DNA of 64,000 nt from Bacteroidales bacterium (GTDB lineage Bacteria > Bacteroidota > Bacteroidia > Bacteroidales > UBA10428). This document shows positions 35,337 to 44,146 of the stretch, one piece after another; within the stretch, counting starts at the first letter, position 1, and the number at the start of each line of letters is the position of its first letter. Location: the NCBI GenBank assembly GCA_016928305.1, contig JAFGKY010000089.1, forward strand, positions 1 to 64,000, in the 5' to 3' direction. The translations under genes and the position numbers were made by a program. The notes under the pieces were generated by a model, which saw only the letters and a program-made list of their open reading frames with translations, was not told the DNA's origin and ran no database searches.

Positions 35337-36641
35337 ATGAAAAAAAAACAAACAGCCGAGGGTTACCTATACAGCAAAAGATATACCAACTACTTGTTTG
35401 CACTTCTCTTCCTGTTGTACATGTTTGATTATGTTGACCGGATGGTCATATCATCTCTTTTCCCGTTTCTCAGAGCTGAATGGAATCTGACAGACACCCA
35501 ATGCGGAAGCCTGGTTTCGGCTGTGTATGCTTCAATCGTTTTGTTTACCTTTCCCATATCTGTTCTGGTTGATCGCTGGAGCCGAAAAAAAACAATCGGA
35601 TTAATGGCAGGATTGTGGAGCATAGCAACCGCACTAGGGGCAATTACAGGTACTTTCCGGCAATTGTTTGTAACACGTTCCCTGATCGGTGTCGGAGAAG
35701 CAGGATATGCACCGGGTGGTACTGCCATGATATCGGCTATTTATCCGCAGGAAAAACGCTCGTGGATAATGGGATTGTGGAATGCGTCTATCCCTCTTGG
35801 AAGTGCTATTGGGGTGGCCATAGGAGGTATCATCGCCACTCATTTCGGTTGGCGTCACGCATTGGGACTCGTGGCCATTCCCGGATTCATCGTTGCGGTT
35901 TTGTTCTTTTTTGTGAAGGATTATAAAACGGTTGGTCTGGTCAAGAATCAATCCCGGGAGAACAAGACTTCCGATCGTAAAATGGTGAAAATGTCGATCG
36001 TTGATTTATTCCGTGAGTTTACGCATAAACCATCGCTGATATTCACCTATCTGGGAATAGCAGGAGTGATTTTTACCACTACCGCCATGATGACATGGTT
36101 GCCCACCTATTTTATCCGTATGCAGGGAATGGAGGCCGGACCGGCAGGGATAAAATCGAGCGTCGTCATGCTGCTTGCCATTATTGGCGCGCCGGTTGGA
36201 GGTTATCTTGTGGACCGGTGGCGGAGAAAAAAAATAAACGCCAGGATGGTCTTTCCGGCCATTACTACCCTGATATCGGCCATTTTTATGTTTTTGGGTT
36301 TTACAGTCTTTAAGGGCAAGCTGCAATATTTGTTGCTGTTGTCCCTGGGAATATCCATTACCGCTTTTTTGTCTTCAGCGATTGCCGTTACCCAGGATGT
36401 GGTCCACCCGGGATTAAGGGCTATTTCATACTCCATTGCAGTAATCGTACAAAACTCGATTGGCTCTATGCTGGCACCTATAGTGATGGGCAGGATTTCA
36501 GATGTCACCAACATACAAACTGCATTCAATTTACTGCCCATTTCTTTGCTGATAGCCGTTGTCCTTTTCTTTGCCGGTTCTTTTTATTATGAAAAGGATT
36601 TAAATAAAGTTGAAAAAATAAAAATTGAAGTGGCTGCCTGA
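35337..36641 (+). CDS. Major facilitator superfamily transporter (spinster-like)
   Basis: Twelve predicted membrane helices in 434 residues. The MFS loop motif VDRWSRKKTIGLMAG lies after helix 2, helix 1 has MFDYVDRMVISSLFPFLRAEW, and RSLIGVGEAGYAPGGTAMISAIYPQEKRS marks the helix 4-5 region, a pattern of spinster/ACS-type carriers. A second loop motif (VDRWRRKKINAR) marks the C-terminal half. The substrate, probably an organic anion or lipid-like molecule, cannot be read from sequence. It precedes an acyltransferase-SDR pair; a functional link is only suggested by the shared strand. Confidence 0.88.
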   Translation: MKKKQTAEGYLYSKRYTNYLFALLFLLYMFDYVDRMVISSLFPFLRAEWNLTDTQCGSLVSAVYASIVLFTFPISVLVDRWSRKKTIGLMAGLWSIATALGAITGTFRQLFVTRSLIGVGEAGYAPGGTAMISAIYPQEKRSWIMGLWNASIPLGSAIGVAIGGIIATHFGWRHALGLVAIPGFIVAVLFFFVKDYKTVGLVKNQSRENKTSDRKMVKMSIVDLFREFTHKPSLIFTYLGIAGVIFTTTAMMTWLPTYFIRMQGMEAGPAGIKSSVVMLLAIIGAPVGGYLVDRWRRKKINARMVFPAITTLISAIFMFLGFTVFKGKLQYLLLLSLGISITAFLSSAIAVTQDVVHPGLRAISYSIAVIVQNSIGSMLAPIVMGRISDVTNIQTAFNLLPISLLIAVVLFFAGSFYYEKDLNKVEKIKIEVAA

Positions 36642-36666
36642 GAGGATATGAATACTTGTGATTATT

Positions 36667-36700
36667 TTTTGTAACTTGTTTTAATTTACCACTAATTTTT
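36667..36700 (+). promoter_or_regulatory. Candidate promoter TTTTTTG-N21-TAATTTTT
   Basis: A TTTG-type -33 element and a near-consensus TAnnTTTG -7 element (last base T) are 21 bp apart. A similar TTTTTTGTAACTT stretch precedes the partial gene at 63954. If real, transcription would begin almost at the GTG start of the acyltransferase gene. Confidence 0.3.
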
Positions 36701-36705
36701 ATATC

Positions 36706-38088
36706 GTGTTTCGTAAAAAGAGTATCGATGAATGGTCACTGAAATACTGGCTGTTGCAACAATATAACAACTTCTCATTCAGGATATATTACCGGAAGCT
36801 GCAGTCGGTTAACCGTTCGAATATTCCACGCAATGAACCTGTTATCCTGGCACCCAATCATCAGAATGCACTGATGGATGCACTTGCTGTGGTATCCGAT
36901 GCAGGATTACAACCCGTGTTTCTTGCCAGAGCGGACATTTTTAAAGGAAAAATAGTTTGTGGTATACTTCATTTCCTGAATATTATGCCCATTTTCAGGA
37001 TAAGGGACGGTATACAGAACGTGAGAAGAAACGATATGGTATTTGAAAAAAGCCTCCGGGTCATTCACAACCGGCACAATCCACTGAGTATTTTCCCGGA
37101 AGGGAATCATGGGGATAAAAGGAGACTCAGGCAACTGGTGAAAGGTATCTTTCGTATTGCCCTCCTGGCTCAGGAAAAGTATGGAGAAAAGCCGGCCGTT
37201 AAGATCCTGCCGATAGGACTCGATTACGGCCATTATCAGAAATTCAGGAGTACTCTTTTCATCAATTACGGAAAGCCTATCGAGGTTTCGGAATTTTACC
37301 TTTTTTGGAAAAACAATCCGGTGGATGCCATTAACCGTCTGCGTTCCCGCCTTGCTGAAGAGTTGAAAAAGCTGATGATCCATATCGGCACGGAGGAATA
37401 TTACGATCTTTATATGAAGCTGAGGGAAGTTTTTAACAGCACCATGCGGGAGAAAATGGGAATTGAAGATGATTCGCTTGCCAGCCGTTTCATGGCCGAT
37501 AAGAAAATGATCGATATACTTGATCAGACGCTGGAAAGAAATCCCGGAGAAATAGCTGCACTAAATCAACTTATGTCCGACTACCAGGATTTACTGAAAA
37601 AATACAATTTCCGTGACTGGATGATCGCGAAAGGTAGATTCTCCCTGATTGCACTGCTGGCGGGTTCGTTGTTACTGTTATTATTATTTCCGGTTTTCAT
37701 CTATGGTTACCTGACCAACATCTTGCCTTTTTCGATTCCTGTGCGGATTGCCAGGACAAAGGTCAAAGATCCCCAGTTCCACAGCACATTCAAATTTGTG
37801 CTTGGGCTTATTCTCTTCCCGGTGACTTATCTCCTGTTGCTGATTCCGGGTTTTTTACTGATAGAAAATCCCTGGATGCGGCTGGCTTACTTGATTTCAT
37901 TACCGTTGGCAGGGATGTTTGCATTCAGCTGGTATATCCATTTTAAAAAAATCCGTTCCGGATTCCGTTTTTTCCGGATGAAACTTTCAGGAAATCCGGC
38001 GATTAAAAAACTGCTCGGCTTGCGAAAAACTATGATTGACCGAATGAACCTGATCATTCAACCTGTCATCCATGAATATCAACGGTAA
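36706..38088 (+). CDS. 1-acylglycerol-3-phosphate acyltransferase-like protein (PlsC family) with C-terminal membrane region
   Basis: The acyltransferase motifs are NHQNALMDA (51-59; one residue longer than the usual NHx4D) and SIFPEGNHGDKRRL (about 127-140). Three or four hydrophobic segments follow from residue 310, so the enzyme is an integral membrane protein of 460 residues, about twice the size of a simple PlsC. It would add a fatty acyl chain to a glycerophosphate or related acceptor. The start is a GTG at 36706. It overlaps the SDR gene by 17 bp, indicating translational coupling. Confidence 0.85.
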   Translation: MFRKKSIDEWSLKYWLLQQYNNFSFRIYYRKLQSVNRSNIPRNEPVILAPNHQNALMDALAVVSDAGLQPVFLARADIFKGKIVCGILHFLNIMPIFRIRDGIQNVRRNDMVFEKSLRVIHNRHNPLSIFPEGNHGDKRRLRQLVKGIFRIALLAQEKYGEKPAVKILPIGLDYGHYQKFRSTLFINYGKPIEVSEFYLFWKNNPVDAINRLRSRLAEELKKLMIHIGTEEYYDLYMKLREVFNSTMREKMGIEDDSLASRFMADKKMIDILDQTLERNPGEIAALNQLMSDYQDLLKKYNFRDWMIAKGRFSLIALLAGSLLLLLLFPVFIYGYLTNILPFSIPVRIARTKVKDPQFHSTFKFVLGLILFPVTYLLLLIPGFLLIENPWMRLAYLISLPLAGMFAFSWYIHFKKIRSGFRFFRMKLSGNPAIKKLLGLRKTMIDRMNLIIQPVIHEYQR

Positions 38089-38869
38089 GACTATATGGAT
38101 CACCGGTGCTTCTTCAGGAATTGGAGAGGCACTGAGTATTGAAGCAGTGCGCAGAGGGGCCAGTGTTATACTGTCGGCCCGTAATACCGGCAAACTTGAA
38201 AACCTGAAAGAACTTCTTGAGAAGATTTCACCCGGGAGTGCCCACGTAGTTCCTATGGATGTGACAAAAAAAGAGGATATCATCCGAAGTGTGGAAACGG
38301 TTACCAGCTTGTATAAAGGTATAGATATCCTTATTAATAATGCCGGAGTCAGTCAACGTTCACTCGCCATCGAAACGCCTGTTGAAGTTGACAGAATGAT
38401 ACTGGAAGCCAATTTCTTTGGTGCCGTTGCCCTCACGAAGGCCATGCTGCCCTCTATGATCAATAATAAAGGAGGTTATATTGTTGCCATAAGCAGCATG
38501 ACAGGCCTTTATGGATTCCCTATGCGTTCAGCCTATTCAGCGGCGAAGCATGCACTCAGTGGTTTTTTTGAAACGCTGGCGTTGGAACTCTGGAGTAAAA
38601 ACATCAGGATAACACTGGTATACCCCGGTCGTGTGCATACCGACGTCTCCATTAACTCACTCGATAAAGACGGAAAACCATATGGGATAATGGATCCGGG
38701 TCAGGCAAAGGGAATACCGGTGGAAACATGCGCCAAAAAGATCATCAGGGCTATCGAACGAAACAGGAAAAAGCTGTTGTTGGGACGCGGGGAAACATTC
38801 CTCTACTACATGAAAAAATTCATCCCGCCTGTTTATTATTTCCTTGCAAGAAAAACCAGCCCGATATGA
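38072..38869 (+). CDS. Short-chain dehydrogenase/reductase
   Basis: Classical SDR of 265 residues: the Rossmann motif TGASSGIGEALSIEA near residue 10, INNAGVSQRS, Ser in ISSMTGLYG, and the catalytic YSAAKHALSGF. The C-terminus is hydrophobic (KFIPPVYYFLARK), as in the membrane-associated DHRS7-like subfamily. Overlap with the acyltransferase gene suggests a joint role in lipid metabolism, for example reduction of a keto-lipid, but this is inference. Confidence 0.9.
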   Translation: MNINGKTIWITGASSGIGEALSIEAVRRGASVILSARNTGKLENLKELLEKISPGSAHVVPMDVTKKEDIIRSVETVTSLYKGIDILINNAGVSQRSLAIETPVEVDRMILEANFFGAVALTKAMLPSMINNKGGYIVAISSMTGLYGFPMRSAYSAAKHALSGFFETLALELWSKNIRITLVYPGRVHTDVSINSLDKDGKPYGIMDPGQAKGIPVETCAKKIIRAIERNRKKLLLGRGETFLYYMKKFIPPVYYFLARKTSPI

Positions 38870-38931
38870 TAGGATTATTTTATTTATTATTTTCGTTGGC
38901 AATAAATTGTTAACATTAAATTTGTGGAATT

Positions 38932-39996
38932 GTGAAAGAGAAGGTAATCAGCGGCATACAACAAATCGGCATAGGTGTTCCCAACGTCAGGGAAGCATGG
39001 AAGTGGTACAAGTCAAATTTCGGAATGGATATCCGGATGTTTGAAGATTCATCGGTAGCCGAATTTATGCTTCCTTATACCGGAGGTCAGCCACAAAAGA
39101 GGCATGCAGCATTAGCCCTTAACCTGCAGGGAGGAGGAGGATTTGAAATATGGCAATATGTTGAACGAAAACCATTACCCCCTGACTTTACTATCCAGCT
39201 TGGTGATCTCGGATTATTCACTGCCAAAATCAAATGCCGGGATGTGAAAGCCACATTTGATTTTCTCAAGAGCAATGGCGTTGAAATGGTGAGCGGGCTA
39301 CTGAGAGATCCTCGTGGAAAAGAACATTTCTTTGTCAGAGATCCTTATGGCAACCTGTTCCAGCTGGTAACCAGCCAAAACTGGTTCCGCAATGAAAGGA
39401 AACCAACCGGAGCAGCCTATGGGGCCATAATTGGAGTTTCCGATATCAACCGGTCAAAAGAATTCTACGCCGGTATTCTTGGCTATGATACAGTAATCTT
39501 TGACGAAACGGCAGTTTTTGGTGAATTTGCCACCCTGCCGGGAGGAAATTCAAAAATACGCAGGATGTTACTGAAACACAGCAAGCCCCGTATGGGAGCT
39601 TTCAGCCTGGTTTTCGGCAACAGCGAGATCGAACTGGTGCAGGTACTCGATCGTCAACCACAGAAAATATACAAGGAACGGTTTTGGGGCGACCTGGGAT
39701 TCATTCACATGTGTTATGATATTCGTGGCATGAACCTTTTACGGGACGAATGCATGCTTAAGGGATGTCCGTTTACGGTAGATGTAGACCACAGCTTCGA
39801 CATGGGAGAGGCAGCCGGCTCATTTGCGTACACAGAAGATCCCGACGGAACATTAATTGAATTTGTTGAGACCCATAAAATCCCGATCCTCAAAAAGATC
39901 GGATGGTACCTCAATCTGAGGAAGAGGGATCCTGAAAAATCACTGCCCCGATGGTTGCTTAACGCGATTTCTTTTAACCGGGTGAAAAGACTTTAA
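38932..39996 (+). CDS. Two-domain VOC (glyoxalase/dioxygenase fold) protein
   Basis: Two vicinal-oxygen-chelate modules in 354 residues: residues 5-145 (QQIGIGVPNVREAWKWYKSNFGMD ... KEHFFVRDPYGNLFQLV) and 155-310 (GAIIGVSDINRSKEFYAGILGYD ... FAYTEDPDGTLIEFVETHKI). The second module keeps a His (FIHMCYDI) and a terminal Glu (LIEF) at metal-ligand positions; the first has Glu/Gln variants. This suits a metal-dependent lyase, isomerase or dioxygenase on a small metabolite. It begins with a GTG 62 bp after the SDR gene, so it may belong to the same unit. Confidence 0.82.
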   Translation: MKEKVISGIQQIGIGVPNVREAWKWYKSNFGMDIRMFEDSSVAEFMLPYTGGQPQKRHAALALNLQGGGGFEIWQYVERKPLPPDFTIQLGDLGLFTAKIKCRDVKATFDFLKSNGVEMVSGLLRDPRGKEHFFVRDPYGNLFQLVTSQNWFRNERKPTGAAYGAIIGVSDINRSKEFYAGILGYDTVIFDETAVFGEFATLPGGNSKIRRMLLKHSKPRMGAFSLVFGNSEIELVQVLDRQPQKIYKERFWGDLGFIHMCYDIRGMNLLRDECMLKGCPFTVDVDHSFDMGEAAGSFAYTEDPDGTLIEFVETHKIPILKKIGWYLNLRKRDPEKSLPRWLLNAISFNRVKRL

Positions 39997-40278
39997 CTTT
40001 CCGGTATCCTTTCAGTTTTTGCAAACAATCTCTTTCACACCCTATCCGGCTCCGGAAAGGATGGGAGAATCGGAATCCTGAAAACCAATGACACAATTAT
40101 TACTCCCTGCACATATACATTATTACAAACAAACCGTATATTCCCAGGTTTTACGCTGATCCTTCACAGCTGTTTACGAGATACTTTTCACTATGCCTGA
40201 TCCGATTCATCCTAGTGTTATCCTTGCAGGTGAAAGCCTTTAATGGCTGGCTGTGAGAAAGTAACTGACAGGAAGAAA

Positions 40279-40563
40279 CTATTTGCTGAAGGCTTTCTTG
40301 ATCAAACCAACAATGGCAAGCAATATACCACCTCCGACACCTCCTCCTAAAACACTAGTAATGATGCCATTCAGGTCCATGCCTCCTCCGGCTGTTCCAA
40401 CGCCCAGAAGATTAAGCAATTGACCGCCCAGGCCGCCGCCAATGATACCTAAAATGGCATTCAATGCTGTCCCTAGCGACAGTTTCTTCATCAGGGCACC
40501 GGCAGCGGTACCACCCAGGGCGCCGGTAACAAGCTGAATAATTAAAGGCCACAAATTTTCCAT
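40279..40563 (-). CDS. Small glycine-rich membrane protein
   Basis: The 94 residues hold three hydrophobic segments with glycine-zipper patterns (VTGALGGTAAGALMKKL, ILGIIGGGLGGQLLNLLG, VLGGGVGGGILLAIVGLIKKAF). I do not assign a family, though the pattern resembles small transglycosylase-associated-type membrane proteins. Isolated gene, convergent with the VOC gene. Confidence 0.75.
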   Translation of the reverse strand: MENLWPLIIQLVTGALGGTAAGALMKKLSLGTALNAILGIIGGGLGGQLLNLLGVGTAGGGMDLNGIITSVLGGGVGGGILLAIVGLIKKAFSK

Positions 40564-40722
40564 AGTTTAATAGCTTAGGTTAACATTAAATAACTAAATA
40601 AAGGTTAGGGAAACAAAATTCATTATTAAAGCTAACCATTTTTATGAATAAATCACTATTAATGATGAATAAATTGATAATTTACCTTATTTTTAAGGGA
40701 TTATTGGAAATTCATTTATTCT

Positions 40723-41133
40723 ATGTTGCTACTTCATTTACCATCCACCGAAAAGACTCCTGAGGTCATACTTGACGGTGATCTCAGACTATTGCAGGTT
40801 AAAGGCCATTGCCTGCCGGAAAATGTCAGGGATTTCAGCCATACAGTGATCGAAAAACTGGAAAATTTTTTAAAAGTCCTTGACAATAAGCAAGAAAGTG
40901 AAACAAAGAATAAACCATTCAGGGTAAATTTCAAGCTGGGATATTTTAATACCGCTGCTGCCAAATTTATTGCTGATGTATTAATGCATCTGAAAACAGG
41001 TATTCAGCAGGGACTCAATATTAAAATCTTCTGGCATTACAACGAAGATGACTACGACATGCTCGAGGCCGGAGAAGATATGGCAAAAATGGTTGAAGTG
41101 CCGATTACTTTTGTGATGGTAGTGAAGGAATAA
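40723..41133 (+). CDS. SiaC-family regulatory phosphoprotein (DUF1987)
   Basis: The 136 residues match the SiaC/DUF1987 pattern: PSTEKTPEVILDGDLRLLQVKG at the start, LGYFNTAAAKFIADVLMHL in the middle (the Thr of YFNT is the phosphorylated position in SiaC homologues), and FWHYNEDDYDMLEAGEDMAKMVEVPITFV at the end. In Pseudomonas, SiaC is phosphorylated by SiaB and dephosphorylated by SiaA and controls the cyclase SiaD. No siaA, siaB or GGDEF gene lies nearby, so this is an orphan here. Confidence 0.85.
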   Translation: MLLLHLPSTEKTPEVILDGDLRLLQVKGHCLPENVRDFSHTVIEKLENFLKVLDNKQESETKNKPFRVNFKLGYFNTAAAKFIADVLMHLKTGIQQGLNIKIFWHYNEDDYDMLEAGEDMAKMVEVPITFVMVVKE

Positions 41134-41148
41134 ACAGGGTAAAGTAAT

Positions 41149-41185
41149 AAAAAAAAACCTGACAGGTTATGAGAACCTGCCAGGT
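41149..41185 (-). terminator. Intrinsic terminator of the 384-aa lipoprotein gene
   Basis: ACCTGACAGGTT (41157-41168) pairs with AACCTGCCAGGT (41174-41185) with one mismatch. Eight A at 41149-41156 give a U-run on the minus strand, directing termination of the gene ending at 41211. Confidence 0.9.
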
Positions 41186-41210
41186 CCGAAGCTACTGCAT
41201 AAGGGATCTT

Positions 41211-42368
41211 TTATTTAAATTCTATCCCGAGATTGGTTATTGTATACGGATTATAGGGTACAAGCGATTCAATGTTACTCTCAAGTTCGGAATATTCGCT
41301 GTTCGGGGCAACGCCGCCCTGTATAAATCCATGGTTATTGAAGTAACCCGGAGCGTCTGCATTCTTCAGATAAGGTGTCAGTAAAGCTGCAACTTCTTCA
41401 GGATTGAGCGTTAATCCGAATTTAGCATACTGGGAGACCACATAATTTGTCAACTCACGTGTTATCACATTCTTGATGGAATTGTCAACCAGTATTTCTT
41501 CCCTGTCGGTTATATCAGCTGAACTTCTGGGTAATCCTACCTCAGCCACGGCGATATCCTTGCTGTCGTTTCCGGAGGCAACGAAAGCCCAGCCAAATCC
41601 TACAGCTTCGTTATCATTGGGATTGAACTGCATATTGGGATGATTGGAATTACCATAGACATCAATGTTTTCACCCTTTTTGCCCACAAACATCTTCAGT
41701 GTTTCCATACCAAAGGGTTCGAATATTCCATCGGGCAATGGTAAGCCGGCAACTTCCACGATCATGTAAGTTTCATAATCGCCGGTTCCTTTTTCCGAAT
41801 ATTCAATACTTGCCATAGCCTTTTCAGCGTTTTTGTTCTTATTTCTATCCAGGTTATAAGGCTTGTAGAGGGCAATGCCTTCAATGGGATTTTTACTCCA
41901 GAAGACCTGCATGCCAATACCACCGTCTTCATTGCCTTCCGATTCAGCGTCGGTAATAGTCAGCTGATATTCCCATTCCCGATCCCTGAATTCGACATTT
42001 TTAACCACTTCAAGGTTCTTTACACGGTTATCATCATCGCTGGTAAAACTAAGGTAAAGCACATCCTCAATGTTATAAAAATGAATGGCCCAGATCGTAG
42101 CTACAACAATATCGGCAGCTACTTCACCCACAGCGATAAAGGTATTGAGATGACCATAAATGGCGTTGCCGCTTATTGTGTCATTCGCCGTACTTTTAAA
42201 CGTTGATTTAAAGTTTGAATTGCTCAGGGAGTTGGGAATATCCACCTTGAAACGTTCGGGAAGAATTCCGAACTCGCCTTCCGGCCTCAAACGATCCATT
42301 TCACACGAAGTGAAAAAAAGAGCTGCTACGGCAAAACTCATTCCTAAAAAAAGATTTCTTGTTTTCAT
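41211..42368 (-). CDS. Lipoprotein of unknown function (about 385 aa)
   Basis: I use the ATG at 42368, which gives a lipoprotein signal peptide (MKTRNLFLGMSFAVAALFFTSC); the frame is open to 42422. The mature part is beta-rich, with Asp/Asn-rich loops (DRNKNKNAE, NPNDNEAVG). No family recognised. Its layout is weakly similar to the lipoprotein at 32431-33216. It ends in a strong terminator and stands alone. Confidence 0.7.
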   Translation of the reverse strand: MKTRNLFLGMSFAVAALFFTSCEMDRLRPEGEFGILPERFKVDIPNSLSNSNFKSTFKSTANDTISGNAIYGHLNTFIAVGEVAADIVVATIWAIHFYNIEDVLYLSFTSDDDNRVKNLEVVKNVEFRDREWEYQLTITDAESEGNEDGGIGMQVFWSKNPIEGIALYKPYNLDRNKNKNAEKAMASIEYSEKGTGDYETYMIVEVAGLPLPDGIFEPFGMETLKMFVGKKGENIDVYGNSNHPNMQFNPNDNEAVGFGWAFVASGNDSKDIAVAEVGLPRSSADITDREEILVDNSIKNVITRELTNYVVSQYAKFGLTLNPEEVAALLTPYLKNADAPGYFNNHGFIQGGVAPNSEYSELESNIESLVPYNPYTITNLGIEFK

Positions 42369-42567
42369 TTTACTATTGTTTTTAAAGTTTGTAATCAAAC
42401 CGTTTTCAACAGTATCACACAAGAAATGGTTTTTACCCTGATGAAGAAAGAGAAAAAAACAAATATATTGAATGTCAGCGGAATACCGGAATGATAAAAG
42501 ATTGAAATGGTGGAAAAACGGAACGGAGGAAGAGTGAAAAAAGGAATTTTACCGGGTATGTGGAGAT

Positions 42568-43224
42568 TTATTCATCATAAAATATATCGTTATTCCATCT
42601 TTTTGGGTTTTCAATAATATAATCACGTATCTTATAATATTCTATTTTGTTATGAATTATATGATCGTGAAATCTGGATTGCCAAGCAAAATATTCATTC
42701 GTTTTTCGGACCTGCACGGTAACGGATGATTTAAAACCACGGATAATGGATGACAGGTTTTTGGATTGCGGACCAAATTGATTTTTGGATGGTATTGTTA
42801 CCGCTGATGGTATTTTTATACATTGCGCTGCAGTAGAGACGCGATGCATCGCGTCTCTATGACCATTGTCACAATCATTGGTACAATCATCAACACATTC
42901 ATCCTTGCATTTTCCTCCATTTTCCCTGCCTCGAATATTGTATTTATTTTCACCTATGAAAATAATAGCATGAAAATGATTGGGCATGATACAAAATGCA
43001 TCCAATTTCAAATTCATATCGGGTCTGATTTCCGGTGTTTTTATCCATTCTTTGAATACAATCTGTCCGATTTCCGATAAAATCATTTGTCCATTTGTTA
43101 TTTCACCAAAAAATGATTCACGGTTTTTTGTGCAAATGGTAACAAAATATGGAATACTCCAACGATAATCCCAATTTTGCATACGGACAGAAGAAATTCT
43201 GTACTTGTTTTTAAATAAATCCAC
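42568..43224 (-). CDS. REP-associated tyrosine transposase (RAYT, IS200-like fold)
   Basis: A single-strand-specific HUH nuclease domain: FVTICTKNRESFFGEI (27-42), the metal-binding IMPNHFHAIIF with His83 and His85, and the catalytic-helix region NKIEYYKIRDYIIENPKRW (192-210), where a Tyr is the nucleophile. RAYTs are domesticated relatives of IS200/IS605 transposases that process REP palindromes. Two REP palindromes of the expected kind are here, one 62 bp upstream of the start (43286-43313) and one inside the gene (42834-42859, residues 122-131, HRDAMHRVST). The region 101-150 is a low-complexity insert (KCKDECVDDCTNDCDNG). No terminal repeats of an IS were found. Confidence 0.9.
   Translation of the reverse strand: MDLFKNKYRISSVRMQNWDYRWSIPYFVTICTKNRESFFGEITNGQMILSEIGQIVFKEWIKTPEIRPDMNLKLDAFCIMPNHFHAIIFIGENKYNIRGRENGGKCKDECVDDCTNDCDNGHRDAMHRVSTAAQCIKIPSAVTIPSKNQFGPQSKNLSSIIRGFKSSVTVQVRKTNEYFAWQSRFHDHIIHNKIEYYKIRDYIIENPKRWNNDIFYDE
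42834..42859. repeat. REP palindrome inside the RAYT gene
   Basis: A perfect 26-bp palindrome with arms TAGAGACGCGATG and the exact inverse. It keeps the RAYT frame open by encoding HRDAMHRVST. Confidence 0.93.
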
Positions 43225-43285
43225 CAGAGAAATTTCTTTCTTTAACTGTTACATTTTTTAATTGCATATTTAATTCCCATTTACC

Positions 43286-43313
43286 GTAAAGACGCGATGC
43301 ATCGCGTCTCTAC
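43286..43313. repeat. REP palindrome upstream of the RAYT gene
   Basis: 28-bp palindrome with arms GTAAAGACGCGATG and CATCGCGTCTCTAC, one mismatch. It lies between the RAYT gene and the 3' end of the DUF4249 gene and shares its core with the copy at 42834. Confidence 0.92.
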
Positions 43314-43336
43314 GAAAAACGAAAAAATGAAATCCT

Positions 43337-44146
43337 TCATTCACCATACCAGGCAGTATCCGAAAGCACCATGCATGCAGCAAACCAGCCACGTATGCCA
43401 TGACGGAAATTGGTCGGCACATTGCCCTGCTCAACATCAAAAATGCCTCCACGCCATTCGGTCTCCAGCAGAAGCGACCGGAGAAACTGCTGATGTTCTT
43501 CGCTGAGGGAGTATTTTATGCGGATTATTTCTGTATTGAGAGGGAAAGGGATTATTTTTCTATCAGGGGTAAACATTTTGCCGATATCAATATTATCGAG
43601 GGTATAAAACACCTCGGAAGCCCTACAGGAGCCGTAGGATACACAATAATCTGCGGCGGCTGACCAGTCATAATAAACTTCGGTCATTGAAGGCTGGCTA
43701 CCTGCATAGTAAACAAAACGAAACAGACTGTCATAGGCAGCAATTTCGAACGGTTCAAACGGTGTAACTGCTGCCATTGTTGCCTGCGCCGTATCGGAAA
43801 TGCCTTCACAGCTTATGGCCAGCCTGTACTCATTGCCGGCTGAAGCCCTGAAGGGAATATCGGATTCATATCTTCCGGCTTCCTGAATATCTTCGATAAA
43901 AAAGATTACACTATCCCCTGCATGCAAATTTACTATTGCTCCTGAAACACCTTCCGGCTGCTGATTCATGGCGTCTGCTGACCGGTATAACCTTACCTCC
44001 TGGTATTTTAATTCGTTCGTAATGATGCAATCGGCTACCAGAAATCTTTCCGAAGTGTGAATATCCCAGGTGGTCTGTTTTTCACATGACAGGATCAGCA
44101 ATAAAAGGAAAAATCCCAATCGGCCATATTTCAGGTAATAATCCAT
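43337..44146 (-). CDS. DUF4249 outer-membrane lipoprotein (second copy)
   Basis: The signal peptide ends in a lipobox (LLLLILSC). Mature 250 residues with LVADCIITNE near the start and NVPTNFRHGIRGWF near the end, matching the first DUF4249 protein (24477-25343). It directly follows the TonB receptor with a TAATG stop/start overlap, so the two are translationally coupled. It is the last gene of the FecI-FecR-receptor operon. Its role as receptor partner is inferred from repeated pairing. Confidence 0.87.
   Translation of the reverse strand: MDYYLKYGRLGFFLLLLILSCEKQTTWDIHTSERFLVADCIITNELKYQEVRLYRSADAMNQQPEGVSGAIVNLHAGDSVIFFIEDIQEAGRYESDIPFRASAGNEYRLAISCEGISDTAQATMAAVTPFEPFEIAAYDSLFRFVYYAGSQPSMTEVYYDWSAAADYCVSYGSCRASEVFYTLDNIDIGKMFTPDRKIIPFPLNTEIIRIKYSLSEEHQQFLRSLLLETEWRGGIFDVEQGNVPTNFRHGIRGWFAACMVLSDTAWYGE

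Noticed and set aside
39997-40278. Terminator from CTTTCCGG/CCGGAAAG after the VOC gene
   Set aside because: The 8-bp arms are separated by 47 bp and no T-run follows.
42568-43313. Complete insertion sequence of the IS200/IS605 family
   Set aside because: The protein is a RAYT; no left and right ends flank it as an element, only REP palindromes.
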